Shown: in pieces, positions 22,002 through 34,403 of the stretch | Layout: each line of letters starts with the position of its first letter | Position numbering within the stretch: position 1 is the first letter of the stretch | Source: Protopterus annectens | Taxonomy: Eukaryota > Chordata > Ceratodontiformes > Protopteridae | DNA: 64,000 nucleotides | Assembly (NCBI RefSeq): GCF_019279795.1 | Contig: NC_056725.1 | Location: 1,074,128,770-1,074,192,769, forward strand | Direction of reading: 5' to 3' | Made by a program: the position numbers and the translations under genes | The notes under the pieces: model-generated | What the model was told of the DNA's origin: nothing | The model's input: the letters and a program-made list of their open reading frames with translations, nothing else | The model's database searches: none

Positions 22002-22234
22002 AGTCCTGAAAGTGAGGCATAAATATTTCCATGTGACACCTGTCATTGTTTGACTACACAGCCATTACAACAACATCCATTTTAACACACACACACACTG
22101 TTATGGTATAACCATTATATATGGCAATGTATAAATTCTGAAAATTAACAGTACAAGTAGCATGTCAAAAGCAACATTTTATGAAACAAATTCATATTAA
22201 TGTAGATAGTCACTCTGTGTGTCAGACACATAGC

Positions 22235-22240
22235 TTTATT
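22235..22240 (-). promoter_or_regulatory. Possible AATAAA polyadenylation signal
   Basis: AATAAA on the minus strand lies about 420 bp downstream of the last recognisable codons of the Myb/SANT-like gene, a plausible position for its transcript end. The hexamer is common in AT-rich DNA, so the assignment is tentative. Confidence 0.35.
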
Positions 22241-22659
22241 TCCCTGCATCTATGATAGAGATGAGAGGGATGTGGCACAGGTATCATTACTTGCACATGG
22301 TTTTGTGTGGTGGTATGGAGGCCTAGGCTGACCCAATAAGTTGGAAAGCTTGTGTGGTCAGGAAGGGATGCAGGCAGAATGGACCATGGAAATGTGGTAT
22401 GTGTGTCTGTAGGTGACCTGAATATGACAGTGGTATGTGAGTGTCTGCATATACACAGCCAAGCTCAGTGCTACCCCTAGGTGTCTGTATGTTGGACAGC
22501 TGTGAGGTTTGCATTGTAGAGCTGACAGTTCATTGTGTCTGCCCCTGAGCATGTGAACTGGCTCTGCCAGGATTTGCACTGGCACCTCCACACCCAAGGT
22601 CAGATGCTGTGCTACTACCTGTCAGTGACTGCTGTATGCTAGGAATGTGTCCTCCATGG

Positions 22660-24633
22660 GATCACCTAGGATCATGAGCCCATCGCCTGCCACATTTTGG
22701 TGTGGACAGCACAGTCCCCTCTGGAGCACTGGATGTGCAGCCACTACAGGAGCGTGATTCTGCATGGCCATGTTGACTCTGAGCAGATGTAGTTACTGAT
22801 ATATGTCCATGAGGTCGACGCTCAACTCCAACCAAACATTCCATCACAGACAACATGCATTCCAAGGCAGATAGTGTGTGATCTGTCTCAGACCAATGCC
22901 TTTCCACTGCATCAATGAAACCAATCCAGGGTGTCAGCAATCCTGTGGAGACACTTATGGATGTCAGACTGTGCTGCATCCATAACCCTGAGCAGTCATC
23001 TGGAGTTCCTTTCTGAATGTGTCTGTGCCTCCATGATGGTCCTAAATATATGGCGAGTAACATGAGATGAGTCACCTGCAACAGGTGGTGGAGGGACAGT
23101 AGGCCTCCTACGAGCACCCCTACCAATCCGCCTGTGTGGAACCTCATCAACTGTTTGGCTATGGCCAGTATCAACAGTCGCTTCAGCCACAGCAACCACA
23201 CTTCTTTGTCCAATGTCCCCAACCTATGACTATCCAATATCTGTGGCCTCAGGGGACTGGGTATGTTCGGGCATAACTGTCTGTGTATGGGGATAATTAC
23301 AGTGGACAAGGAATGTAAGCCTCTGTGTCAGATTCAGCCCCTGCAACCCGCAGCTGTGCCTCACGTTGGTCATCATCATTATCAGAGTCTGAAGAGACAC
23401 TGACATCAGGTTATAAAGGGGACAAACACCAACCTCCCTGGTCACCTGTGATAAAAAGGGAAAGGCAGTGCATTAAAACCTGAACTACTATAGTCTGCAA
23501 TACTGTGTTGCAATATATGTAAAGCTGTATATACTGCTGTCACTATTATACACTTGTATAACCCACAACCTCATATACTAGGACAAGAGGACATTATTTT
23601 CTAACCCACATCTGTAATCATTTGGAAATAAATGTTTTTTAAACAGGAATCTCATAAGCACAGCATAAATGATATACACTGTTGACATTCTGCAAAACAC
23701 TGCACAGTTGATAGTGATGGCAGTCTGCAAATGTTCTGGATAATGCTTTCAGATCAATCGCTGTGGTCACACCTACAAGGTATATATATGAGTCTAAACT
23801 GTGTACAGTCAGAAAATATCTGTACATTTGGCAAATATGCAGACAGTACATCAATCCAGCCAGCAGTCAAACAATGACATTGGAGCCAGTAAAGTGAACT
23901 AAATCTACATCCCTGTCAAAACAGTTTTGTGATTACCAGCAGCAGGAGCATGTCCCATTCCTATTCCTGATGGTCCTGGAAAAATGTGAGAGAAAGAGGT
24001 AGTGTACACAGCAGTGCACGTGTAAGTATAACAGGGCTAATACTTAAAAATATCTCACATTTACACTAGCTGCTATGTTAATAGGTATGTAGTTTACAAA
24101 CTGTGCATGAGCTTAAAACTGCAGCTAAAGTCCCCTCCAAGAACACCTGACACCCACATAAAACTATGTGCACCCTGACACACTGAATACTACAGTATTC
24201 CAATGCTGATCCAAATAAGCATACCTGGATGCTCCTCTTGAATGGAAATGGTTACACCTGCATCCATAACATATTGATTGATGGATGCCTGGGAATTGTC
24301 CTGTGTTGCAAGCTTCACCAGGAATTCTTTTGTGGTTGACAGAGGTTGTTCTGTTGCAGGCCCACCACCAGTGACCTGACGATCCCTGGCCAAATCCGCT
24401 GCATGTCTTTGTGCCAAGTGGATCATGTCAGTGGCATGATGACTCACCTCCTCATATGTGTGATTCTGCTGACCCACAGCATTAATGTTGTGCACCACTT
24501 CATCCCACAAGGCTGTATGCTCTTGCCTATTTGCCCTTCATCTGGACAGCAGGACTTAGTGGTGTTGTCTCAAGACCACAATAATGAGGTCATTTTCTAC
24601 CTCAGTGAAAGGTGCATGGCATCTGCCATGCAT
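22660..24633 (-). pseudogene. Harbinger-style Myb/SANT-like gene, spliced and broken
   Basis: Exon 1 (24633-24225) starts 'MHGRCHAPFTEVENDLI', crosses stops near 24560 and 24540, then reads 'LWDEVVHNINAVGQQNHTYEEVSHHATDMI' and 'RDRQVTGGGP'. This is the Trp-spaced Myb/SANT-like DNA-binding domain of PIF/Harbinger accessory proteins. A donor (CAG/GTATGC) follows at 24224. A short exon, 23975-23937 (GPSGIGMGHAPAG), and a last exon starting at 23445 after a pyrimidine-rich CACAG acceptor are inferred. The last exon encodes 'VMDAAQSDIHKCLHR', typical of the C-terminal tail. In intact elements the partner helps the transposase bind DNA and enter the nucleus. I did not find the transposase. Confidence 0.6.
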
Positions 24634-24642
24634 ATCTCCTGA

Positions 24643-26460
<1,818 letters not shown>

Positions 26461-26464
26461 ATTT

Positions 26465-26745
26465 TTTACAGGTTGTAGATATAATTGCACACTTGCCTGC
26501 TGTTACATACCTCACTAACATCTATTATTATGTGCATGGCCTTATAGTGATGTATTTCTCTACCAAAGACACAGTTAAATCTCCTATTTTTCCATTACTC
26601 ATGTAGCAGGTATATGTTTACATGTTGTAGATATAATTGCACGGTTACTTGCTGTTACATCTATTCTTATGTGTATGCCTTTATATTTATGTATTTCTCG
26701 ACCAGATTCCCAGTTACACTCCTATTTTTTCCATTAAACGTATAG
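26465..26745. repeat. Direct tandem duplication, about 160-bp unit
   Basis: The stretch from 'ggttgtagatataattgcac' (about 26471) through 'tattttttccatta' recurs from about 26624 to 26737. Both copies contain 'cttgctgttacat', 'atgtatttctc' and the terminal 'ctcctatttttccatta'. The copies differ by substitutions and a small indel, so the duplication is old. Confidence 0.8.
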
Positions 26746-26854
26746 CTGATTTGCATGATGCAGGACAATGTGCAGAATGGATTAAACATGCTTAATGATG
26801 GGAACTTGACAATTACTATATTTTGCTTAAAACATCTGTGTTAATTAACAGCTG

Positions 26855-26915
26855 TGTAGCTTGGCAGGTTGGTGCACTGTTCTGCAGGTGCAATCGTCCT
26901 GGGACTGAAATAGAG
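26855..26915 (+). repeat. tRNA-like SINE head
   Basis: 'TAGCTTGGCAGG' resembles the A box of tRNA promoters. 'GTTGGTGCACTG' and 'GTCCTGGGACTGAA' follow in the spacing of a D-arm and a degenerate T-arm (B box). It looks like the 5' head of a tRNA-derived SINE. The tail beyond 26920 cannot be assigned. No intact cloverleaf is present, so it is not a tRNA gene. Confidence 0.45.
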
Positions 26916-26939
26916 TGCAAGTGTAATTTTTGAATGTGA

Positions 26940-27699
26940 TTACTACATTTTTAAATACATAAATCAATATACCACCATTTAGCTTAGCTTAGCAATGCAA
27001 CATGTTGTGCAGCATCGCACAAAAATTCTTTAAAGAAAAAAATGGGGAGATAAGACAGCGCTGAAATAGGGTGCAAGCAGCGGGAAAAACATAGCAAAAG
27101 GCAGGTAGGTATGTGCAGGAAGGGTGTAGGTAAGAACCATAGCTATCCATTTGTTCTACAGCAACAGCTGTGCACTTTAACAGATCTTTTAGCTGAATTT
27201 GGACTGTCACTCCCAGAGAGAGGGGTGAGAATAACATAAGTGTGTTGTCAAGCCAATTGGACCAAATTAAGTGTGTGCATTGGACACATGTATGAAGTGG
27301 AGAGCTATGTATGAGACAATATATATTTTTTTAAGTTGAGAGTGGAATGTAGGGGAAGGAACATAGTTATGTGTGGGGGGTGGGTAAGTTGGGAAGTTCT
27401 GGAAGCTTTTGCAGACAGACAAGACAGCAGACAGGTTTGGTGTGTGACACAAGATGGGGGTAAACATCTTGGTTGGGGAGGGTGTTGTGGATTCCCAGTC
27501 TCATGGATATCAGACACGGCAGGAGTGTGGCTCAAGTCCTAACCCATGGGACTATCAGCACTGAACCTTCACTGCTCCTGTGGAGGCAGTGGTTGACGTT
27601 GGTGCATGGGGCCACACTGCCACATCAGGATGGACAGCATGTTCTCCATCCAGCATAGGTGTGCGCCAGCAGTTTGGCACAGCAGCCCATACACTATAC
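26940..27699. other. Interval with no recognised gene
   Basis: The interval contains a 'gcttagcaatgcaacatg' motif that resembles one in the ~130-bp repeat at 35828-36060. Nothing else is recognised, and open frames are under 85 codons with no motif. Confidence 0.4.
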
Positions 27700-27919
27700 C
27701 TGATAGTTCATCATGGGTAACAAAAGCAGCTCTCCACCTCCACTCTTAGAGGTGAGACCACCCCCAGCCTGTGAGGCAGAACTACCTGATGGAGCAGGTA
27801 ATGCAGGACCAGCAGATGGGGCTCCACCTAGCTGCAGTCCAGACATGCTGGGCCCCAGCATTGCTGCCGGGGGAGCCAAGATAGGAGGATCATCGAGAAC
27901 TGGCCTACCTTGTCGATCT
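27700..27919 (-). pseudogene. Possible Gly/Pro/Ser-rich exon
   Basis: On the minus strand an open stretch reads 'RPVLDDPPILAPPAAMLG' and continues with Gly/Pro/Ser-rich sequence. It is bounded by an acceptor-like TTTACCACAG and a donor-like CAG/GTATAG at 27700. Local GC content is clearly higher than the flanks. The composition resembles low-complexity linkers of Harbinger Myb-like proteins, and it lies on the same strand and upstream of the Myb/SANT-like gene. A link is only a guess, and the plus strand also has an open frame here. Confidence 0.3.
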
Positions 27920-28600
27920 GTGGTAAATTAAATATAAAGATAAATAAAGATAAGGAAAAATAAACATAACCAAACAAATGTAATTAATAACGTAATAGAA
28001 AACAATAATGAATAATGGAAAGAAATAGAAAATAATATGAGGAACACAACAATAAATAATGTAAATGAACATTTTAACAGCAAAGTAATATTAAATTATA
28101 CATATGGCCAACATAAGAGGTTTTTACAAATAATATGATAATATCAAATAATAATAAATATAATTAATAAATAAAAGAAGAGAAGGGGTGGGGTGAGAGA
28201 GAAAAAAAGAACATTAGTAAATTCACAGATAATATAACTACACAGACCACTACTACATAAGTCTAGATATGTTAGATTTCACTCTTGACAACACCAGCTG
28301 CTTATATTGTAAAGACAATGCTACAAATACATAGCTCTCAACCTGTTGGCATGGGACATTATGGGTTAAGCCATACAATATGGTGGTAGAAAGACACATC
28401 CACAGGGAACATTTTTACACAGTCTGCTAATACATTAGTAGCAAGGTGTCCTGGTAACAGATTTGCCATTAAATTGCATTCCAAGTAATGTCACATATCT
28501 GCAAATCAAAGGACGAGACATATGGGCAGTAGTCATTACATTCTGCAAAAATCGTGATATTTGAAAGGTATGTTTGGGTACACTAATTTCATTAGACAGC
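27920..28600. other. AT-rich simple-sequence interval, no gene
   Basis: 27930-28180 is a run of AATA and ATAA-like sequence. The remainder to 28600 is ordinary AT-rich DNA with no recognised motif. Confidence 0.6.
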
Positions 28601-29480
28601 TGGTCATTTCTCAGTTGGCTGCCATGGGATTAGAACCCGCAAGCAGTAACTACAGGAAGACTGAATATTTTATTTTAAACAATACATTTTTTAGACCACA
28701 ATCTTCTTTAAAACTTTTATTGAGTCATGTGTGAAATCATGCATTTACACACATACATAGTTGTGTCTGGTGTCGGATTAGAACCCACAAGCATTAACTA
28801 CAGGAATACTGAGCACTTTATTGGAAAATCATGATTTATCAAAGCACCATCTCCTTTAAAGCTTTTATTGTGCCATGTTGTATGGAATCGTACATTTACT
28901 CACATGTATAGGTGTGTCTGGTGTCGGATTGGAACCCACAGTCAGTGACTGCGAGAATACTGGGCACTTTATTTGAAAAATGTAATTATCAAAGCACCAT
29001 CTCCTTTTACACTTTATTGGTTAATGTCACTTCAAATCTGTATAGCTGTCTAGGACTAACTTACTAATATATAACCTTTTCATTTACTGAGTACAATCTA
29101 CAGCATATTTCAGACAAAATGAGCAGAACCCAAGCTTGACCTTTAATCTGGGTATTGCACTACATTTATTTCTGACATCTTTTGGCACATTATTTAGTAA
29201 TTCACATTAACAGTTGACTGGTGTTGGATTAGAACAAACAAGCAGTGACTACAGGAATACTGAACACTTTATTTGAAAACTTTACTTATCAAAGCACCAT
29301 CTCCTTTTAAACTTTAGTGATTAATGCTGCTTCAAATCTGGCATTTACACACATGGATAGCTGTCTAGAACGTCTGTTAATGTACTCATATACCCTGTAC
29401 ATTTACTGAGTGCAACCTACAGCATATTTTAGACAATAAGCAGACCAGAACAGTTACTCTTAATCTGGGTAGACCACAAC
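28600..29480. repeat. Tandem array with ~150-bp monomers carrying a B-box-like motif
   Basis: The motif GGATTAGAACCC or a close variant occurs at 28627, 28775, 28926 and 29226, so the spacing is 148, 151 and 300 bp. Each is followed by 'agtaactacaggaatactg'-like sequence, an AT-rich stretch and 'caaagcaccatctccttt'. On the minus strand the motif is GGGTTCTAATCC, which fits the tRNA T-arm/B box. The last two copies share a longer 300-bp unit. The array may derive from a SINE or a satellite; I know of no match. Confidence 0.75.
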
Positions 29481-29803
29481 ATTAACTGATGGTTGGAAGC
29501 TATGCTACAGAGAACTGCATGCTTACTTGCTTTAACTTGCTTTATCATTTCAGATATCCACTGCCACATTAATAAAGATGTAGGCTGTCCCAGGTATTTC
29601 ATACATGACTGTTAATATTGCAAAATCTGTATTTACTTTATTGTATTATTAACTTATGCGTTGTTATTACTTTGACGATTTTTTTTCTTACCAAATGTTT
29701 GCCTCATAGGTTCATAGGTTCATAGGCAGGTACTAGGCTATCTGCCCAAGGGCCTACGTAAGCCTAGCCAACAAGGTTCTCTGGCTTATGCCACCCAAGA
29801 AAG

Positions 29804-31800
29804 TTATTTTCCTGTGCCACTGTCAAGCAGAGACACAGAAGTGTTCCCCGGGGTGCATTTCTTCTTTCCCATCCACTCATCAAGATTTTTCTTGAAGAGT
29901 GCTAATGAAGAACTTTGCTTGACGTAGATGGGTAGCCTGTTCCAGAGTATGGGAAGTCTCTGGGACAGGAATCTATCCCTCCAGCATGTCCTGTTTATTG
30001 TGGTGACAAGGTTTAGGTCCCTAGAGCATGTAGCTCGGTGGGATTGGGATTTCTTTAGGTGTAGCATGTCCAATAGCTCTGGGTTTGACAGAGCTTTATA
30101 TGTTAGGCAGAGATCACCTCAGAGTAGGCGATATATTACGGAGTAAAGCTGGAGTTTTTTGAGGCGGTCAGTATAGGGCATTTGTTTGAGGTCAGTAATC
30201 CTCTTTGTGAGGTATTTCTGTGGCCTTTCCAGCTGCTACAGATGTCTTGTGAGGTACATTCCAAAAAGGGTGTTGTACTCTATAAGGGGTCTAATGAGTG
30301 TCGAGTAGAGGGGGAACAATAACCTCTTTTTTCCTGGATGAGAACCCTTTTATGATGAGGTGTGCCACATAGAAGGACTTCCTGACTACTGTGGTAATGT
30401 GGCTATCAAAGGACAGACTACTGTCCACCTGGGTACCAAGGTCTCTTATCACACATTTGGTGTTAAGTAGATTGCTGCCTATGTGGTAGTTCATGGGTAC
30501 AGAGTTTTTAATAAAGGGGATGACACTGCACCTTTTGGCATTGAGCTTGAGGCCATGGCTTTGATACCAGGCATCTGTCTCAGTGAGGCCCTTCTGTAGG
30601 ATGTCCACATCATCTGGGGACTTGACTATGGCTCCTAGTTTGCAGTCATCTGCGAACTTCATTAGCCAGAGGCCTTCTTTGTTAGCCTGTACTTCAGAAA
30701 AGTAGATACCAAACAGGAGAGGTCCCAGGACGGAACCCTGTGATACTCCTCTTGTCACTACTTTGAGGTCAGATTTGGAGTCTGCAACTTTTACAGTGTG
30801 GGTTCTGTCAGTGAGCCAGTTGGCAACCAATCTTGTGATGTAGGGATTTATACCTAGTTTAGTGAGTTTAGCTATAATTCCAAAATGGGGGATGGTGTCA
30901 AAAGCCTTGGCGAGGTCAAGATAGGCTGTGTGAGCAACCTTACCCTCATCTCCGGCTTTGGTGACTGCCTCAAAGAAGTCGATCAGGTTCAGGAGGCATA
31001 ATCTGCCTTTCGCAAACCAGAACTGGGAGGGATCCAGAGTTTGGAGGTTACCAATGTCTTTGTTTATGAGTTCCATGATGATACGTTCCATGGCCTTGCA
31101 GACCAGGCTCTTCAGGCTAATAGGTCGATAGTTCCCGAGATCACTGGTGGCTCCCCCTTTGTGGAGTGGGATAACTGTTGCTGTGCACCATTCAGTGGGC
31201 ATAAAGCCTGATGTGAGGCTATTATTGAACATGGTGCTTAAGTGGGGAGCCAGTTCGTTCTGAAGTTCATGTAAAACACAGCCTGGGATGTTGTCCAGTC
31301 CCATGTATGCTGTGTTTTTGGCTTTAGAGAGTGCAGCTTTTACCTGCATAGTTGTGATTACAGGGACTCTGCATTCTTCCTGTTTAGATATGGGCCCTTT
31401 AGGGGGTGAGGGGGGTAAAGTTAGCACTGAACCTATCTGCCAGGATGTTGGCAATATCAGTTGGTTCTGTAATTTTTGAGCCTTTGTGCTGTAACTCAGA
31501 GCAGATCTGGGTTTTGCCACCAAGATTCTTGACATAGCTATAGAATGCTTTGTGGTTGTCCTTAGAATTAGTGACAATTTTGTTTTCATAGCTAGCTTTG
31601 GAGGATCTTATAAGGGATCTCAGCTTCTTACTGAGGCTGATCAGGGAGCTCCTCCACTCATGGGATTTTACTTCCTTTTGCAACAGTTTCTTCCTTCTGT
31701 TGTACAGTTTGTTTATGGCAGGGGACCACCAGATTGGCTTCCTTTTTTGGAGGATAGTGTCTTGGTTCTGTTTGGCATAGCATGATCCATGCACTTGTGC
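29804..31800 (-). pseudogene. CR1-2 ORF2 reverse transcriptase
   Basis: The RT domain reads on the minus strand with frame changes near 31425 and 30310, both at G-runs. The main open part (31589-30291, 432 codons) shows 'VIPLHKGG', 'NYRPISLKSLVCKAMERII', 'LDLAKAFDTIPHFGI' (motif A intact), 'VVTRGVSQGSVLGPLLFGI' (motif B) and 'LMKFADDCKLG' (FADD intact), then the thumb 'FSSRKKEVIVP'. The C-terminal part (to the stop at 29804-29806) has 'TINRTCWRDRFLSQRLPILWNRL', the conserved tail of CR1/L2 proteins. Restoring two frames would be needed for a full enzyme. Confidence 0.93.
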
Positions 31801-31817
31801 TTATAGAGTGCATTTGT

Positions 31818-32594
31818 TTAGGATTCAGCAGTTGTAACTGTATTGCCCATCTGCATGGGTGTCATGAAGTTCCCCACTTCTGTCTTACGAAGCATGAAGT
31901 TGGCTTTGGAGAAATGTTTTACCATGGTTTCCTTAATGGGGGGTGGGGGCGGGATGTGGATATCAAAGATGATTAGCTTATGGCTGGATCGGACCAACAA
32001 GGTGTTGACTTCAGGTGTGGAACACCGGTCACTCATGTTGGTAATGACTAGGTCTAGGATATTGTTGCCCCTGGTGGGGATGTGGATATGTTGATCCCGA
32101 GCATTGGAGTTTATGAATTCCAGAAAGTGTTGAGCTAAGGAGTTGGTACACGAGTAATTTTCCCAGTTAATGTTGGGGTAGTTGAAGTCACTCATTATTA
32201 GGGTGGTTGGTTGAACCCTAATATTTTCCAGTATACCAAGAAAAGAGGAGTGGGAATCATGGGGCTTGGTGGGGGATCTGTAACAAGTTACAATTTGGAT
32301 TGCAGTTTTGCCCAGAGTTAGTTGCACTCTGATAACCTCGGATGCATTATGCTGAGCAACTATCTTGGAGGTGTGGATATCCTTAATGAATATGGACACA
32401 CTTCTGCCTTTAGTGTTTCGTTCCAGGTTACATGGCCGAAAAGTGTGGTATGAGTTATAGCCTGGTAGTACAGGGGTGCTCTCTGGAGCCTTGAACCAGG
32501 TCTCAGTCACTGCACAGATATCGATGTTCACCATTTTAAGGAGTGCCTCGAGTGAGTGCATTTTGAGATTTTGACTTCTAGGATTGAGTAGCAT
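31818..32594 (-). pseudogene. CR1-2 ORF2 APE endonuclease
   Basis: An open stretch of 258 codons starts at the ATG at 32594, about 30 bp after ORF1 ends. It shows 'ICAVTETWF' (catalytic Glu), 'RSVSIFIKD', 'QIVTCYRSP', 'LIMSDFNYPNINWENY' (GDFN box with G changed to S), 'NNILDLVITNM' and 'LVRSSHKLIIF' (SDH box changed to SSH). The loss of the catalytic Asp in the last box would be expected to inactivate nicking. A frameshift near 31800 separates it from the RT. It should be compared with other copies before these changes are called family features. Confidence 0.9.
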
Positions 32595-32623
32595 TATCCT
32601 CAGTTTTTGCTTGCCTGTTCCTG

Positions 32624-33604
32624 TTATGGTGGTGAATTTGTTATTTGAACCTTGCCTAAAAAAGGCACTATAGGGGCAGCAAGAGCCTTAGCCAGTATCT
32701 GGAATCCCAGGGGCGACAGGTACAGGCCATCTGTGGCAAAGCATCGTGGTCTGTCGACCATGTCATCCCAAGCAGACAGACACTGGATCCCCTTAGAATG
32801 ACACCAGAAGATTAGCCAATTGTTGAAGTCAGTCATTTTGTCCTTGTACTGCGGTATCATTTGGGGTGATGGCAGAATGCTACTCAGGGCTAGGGTCATA
32901 CCTGCCTGGGCTACAAGATTGGAGAGCTCTTCCATTTCTCTTTTCATGTAGTCCATGGAGGTATGTCTCAGGTCATTCACACCAACATGGACAATGACAG
33001 AGTCATATTTGTACTTGTTGTGGAGTGACCTGAGTGTGGGGGTTATGTGGTGGTTCCTGGCACCTGACAGGCAGCTGACAGTAACCTTCTCCTTGTTTAG
33101 CCTGGTGAGTAGGACATCAGGGTGCCTGACTATAGAGTCACCTATGACTAGTGTGTTGAGTACGTTGTTTTGTTTTATTGGCTGAGGTTGAGTGGCACAC
33201 TGAGTCTGTGGGCTATGTGTCATTTGGGTTGTGTTGGGGGATGGAGGTTGCTTGCGTTTCTGCTTTGGAGGTCTCTGTTGCTTAGACAGATTATTATTGA
33301 AAGCCTCTGTGAATGTTTTTGTGTTACTATGTGTGGATTTTGGTGGTGTAGATTTAGTGAGACTATGTGATGAGTGTAGTGTGGTGCAAATGTTTACCTT
33401 CTCCTCATGACTGTCAAGTTCAGTCTTAGTTGGAGAGAGCTTTACCTCCAGTTTGGCTAGATAAATGCATCTCTCACAGGTTGTAGTGTTGGGTGGTAGG
33501 AGGAGAGGGTTGTCTGTGTACATGAGGCAATTTCTACATTGCCTCAAGATGCCCAGATTCATCAGATAGACAGCAGAGAACAATGGGAGATGGCCCTTGG
33601 ACAT
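32624..33604 (-). CDS. CR1-2 ORF1: zinc-motif and SGNH-esterase protein
   Basis: This 326-codon ORF is open from start to stop. Residues about 15-50 hold 'CRNCLMYTDN' and 'TTTCERCIYL', a CX2C...CX2C pair, and then a basic, Pro/Thr/Lys-rich linker to about residue 135. The esterase-like domain starts at 'LVIGDSIVRH' (GDS nucleophile, block I), continues with 'VIVHVGVNDLRH' (G-x-N-D, block III) and ends with 'ATDGLYLSPLG', where block V of SGNH hydrolases normally has D-x-x-H. ORF1 esterase domains are established in CR1 and L2 elements. Tyr at the His position may abolish hydrolysis. The start at 33604 gives the usual zinc-first layout. Confidence 0.92.
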   Translation of the reverse strand: MSKGHLPLFSAVYLMNLGILRQCRNCLMYTDNPLLLPPNTTTCERCIYLAKLEVKLSPTKTELDSHEEKVNICTTLHSSHSLTKSTPPKSTHSNTKTFTEAFNNNLSKQQRPPKQKRKQPPSPNTTQMTHSPQTQCATQPQPIKQNNVLNTLVIGDSIVRHPDVLLTRLNKEKVTVSCLSGARNHHITPTLRSLHNKYKYDSVIVHVGVNDLRHTSMDYMKREMEELSNLVAQAGMTLALSSILPSPQMIPQYKDKMTDFNNWLIFWCHSKGIQCLSAWDDMVDRPRCFATDGLYLSPLGFQILAKALAAPIVPFLGKVQITNSPP

Positions 33605-34403
33605 GCCTGAATAAAAAACTATTTTCCTCTAGATGTGTAGAAAGTGAGTACAAGAGCTGTTTTTCTCTAAGCAAGTGAGAAAAGCAAGTACACAAACTGT
33701 TTTCCTCTAGGTAATAAGGAAGATTGAGTGCTATAGTAATTAGTAGCTTATTTAGTGGTTACAAGTTCTGAACAAGTGCTGAGCATGAATAAGCAAACTT
33801 AAGTGCTAAAACTAAGAATCTGTATCTTTACTAGATGAGTTACAGGACAGAAACAAGTGCAAATGCAGGCTTTCAAATCAGAAAGTTGAGAGAGATGGAA
33901 GAGATTGCCCAAATGGCCAATAACTACAATTTCTGGGCCTGAACCACTCCTTATGTGGTAGACAGGTTACCTAGTGCTTACCACTCCCACTGATAAGCTA
34001 GAAGGCTTCCCTCCAACACAGAAAGGCTTGGGGGACTCAGAAGCTTACATACAGTCCTGGGTATAGCAAATCTGTATCTGAAACACCAGTTACAGGAAAG
34101 GTAGGAAACAGGCTTTCAGTTTTTTTTTTACAGAAAAGTAGCAAAAACAGTAGTAAAAACAATTCACATGCATTGCAAGCTAGCACACGAGTATGTAGCA
34201 ATATTAGACCAAACACAGTTTAAAAAATGCAATTAAATTAAAAAGGACTAAAAGCAAGGGCAGAAAGAGTTTATTAGATAGAATGTGGTAAAGAGATGGG
34301 ACTGGGGGAGTGTCCCAGATCAAATCTACAGTGGGCCGGGCAACTGCAAAAGCCACCAAATTTAAAATACAAGTCAAAAATAGGGAAGGTGGGTGGGACA
34401 AAA
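33605..34403 (-). other. CR1-2 5' leader, unique part
   Basis: This segment is colinear with the CR1-1 leader at 7886-8640, including 'agaaggcttccctccaacac' near 34000 and 'ggaaggtgggtgggac' near 34383. It has no coding potential. It probably contains the promoter of the LINE, but no motif can be fixed. Confidence 0.65.

Noticed and set aside
27713..27931. Plus-strand open frame starting MGNKSS, suggesting a myristoylated host protein
   Set aside because: The frame depends on low-complexity Pro/Gly sequence. Splice-like sites favour the minus strand, and no domain is recognisable.
28600..29480. CRISPR-like repeat array
   Set aside because: The repeats are long, diverged, tandem and without unique spacers; the context is eukaryotic and no cas gene is present.
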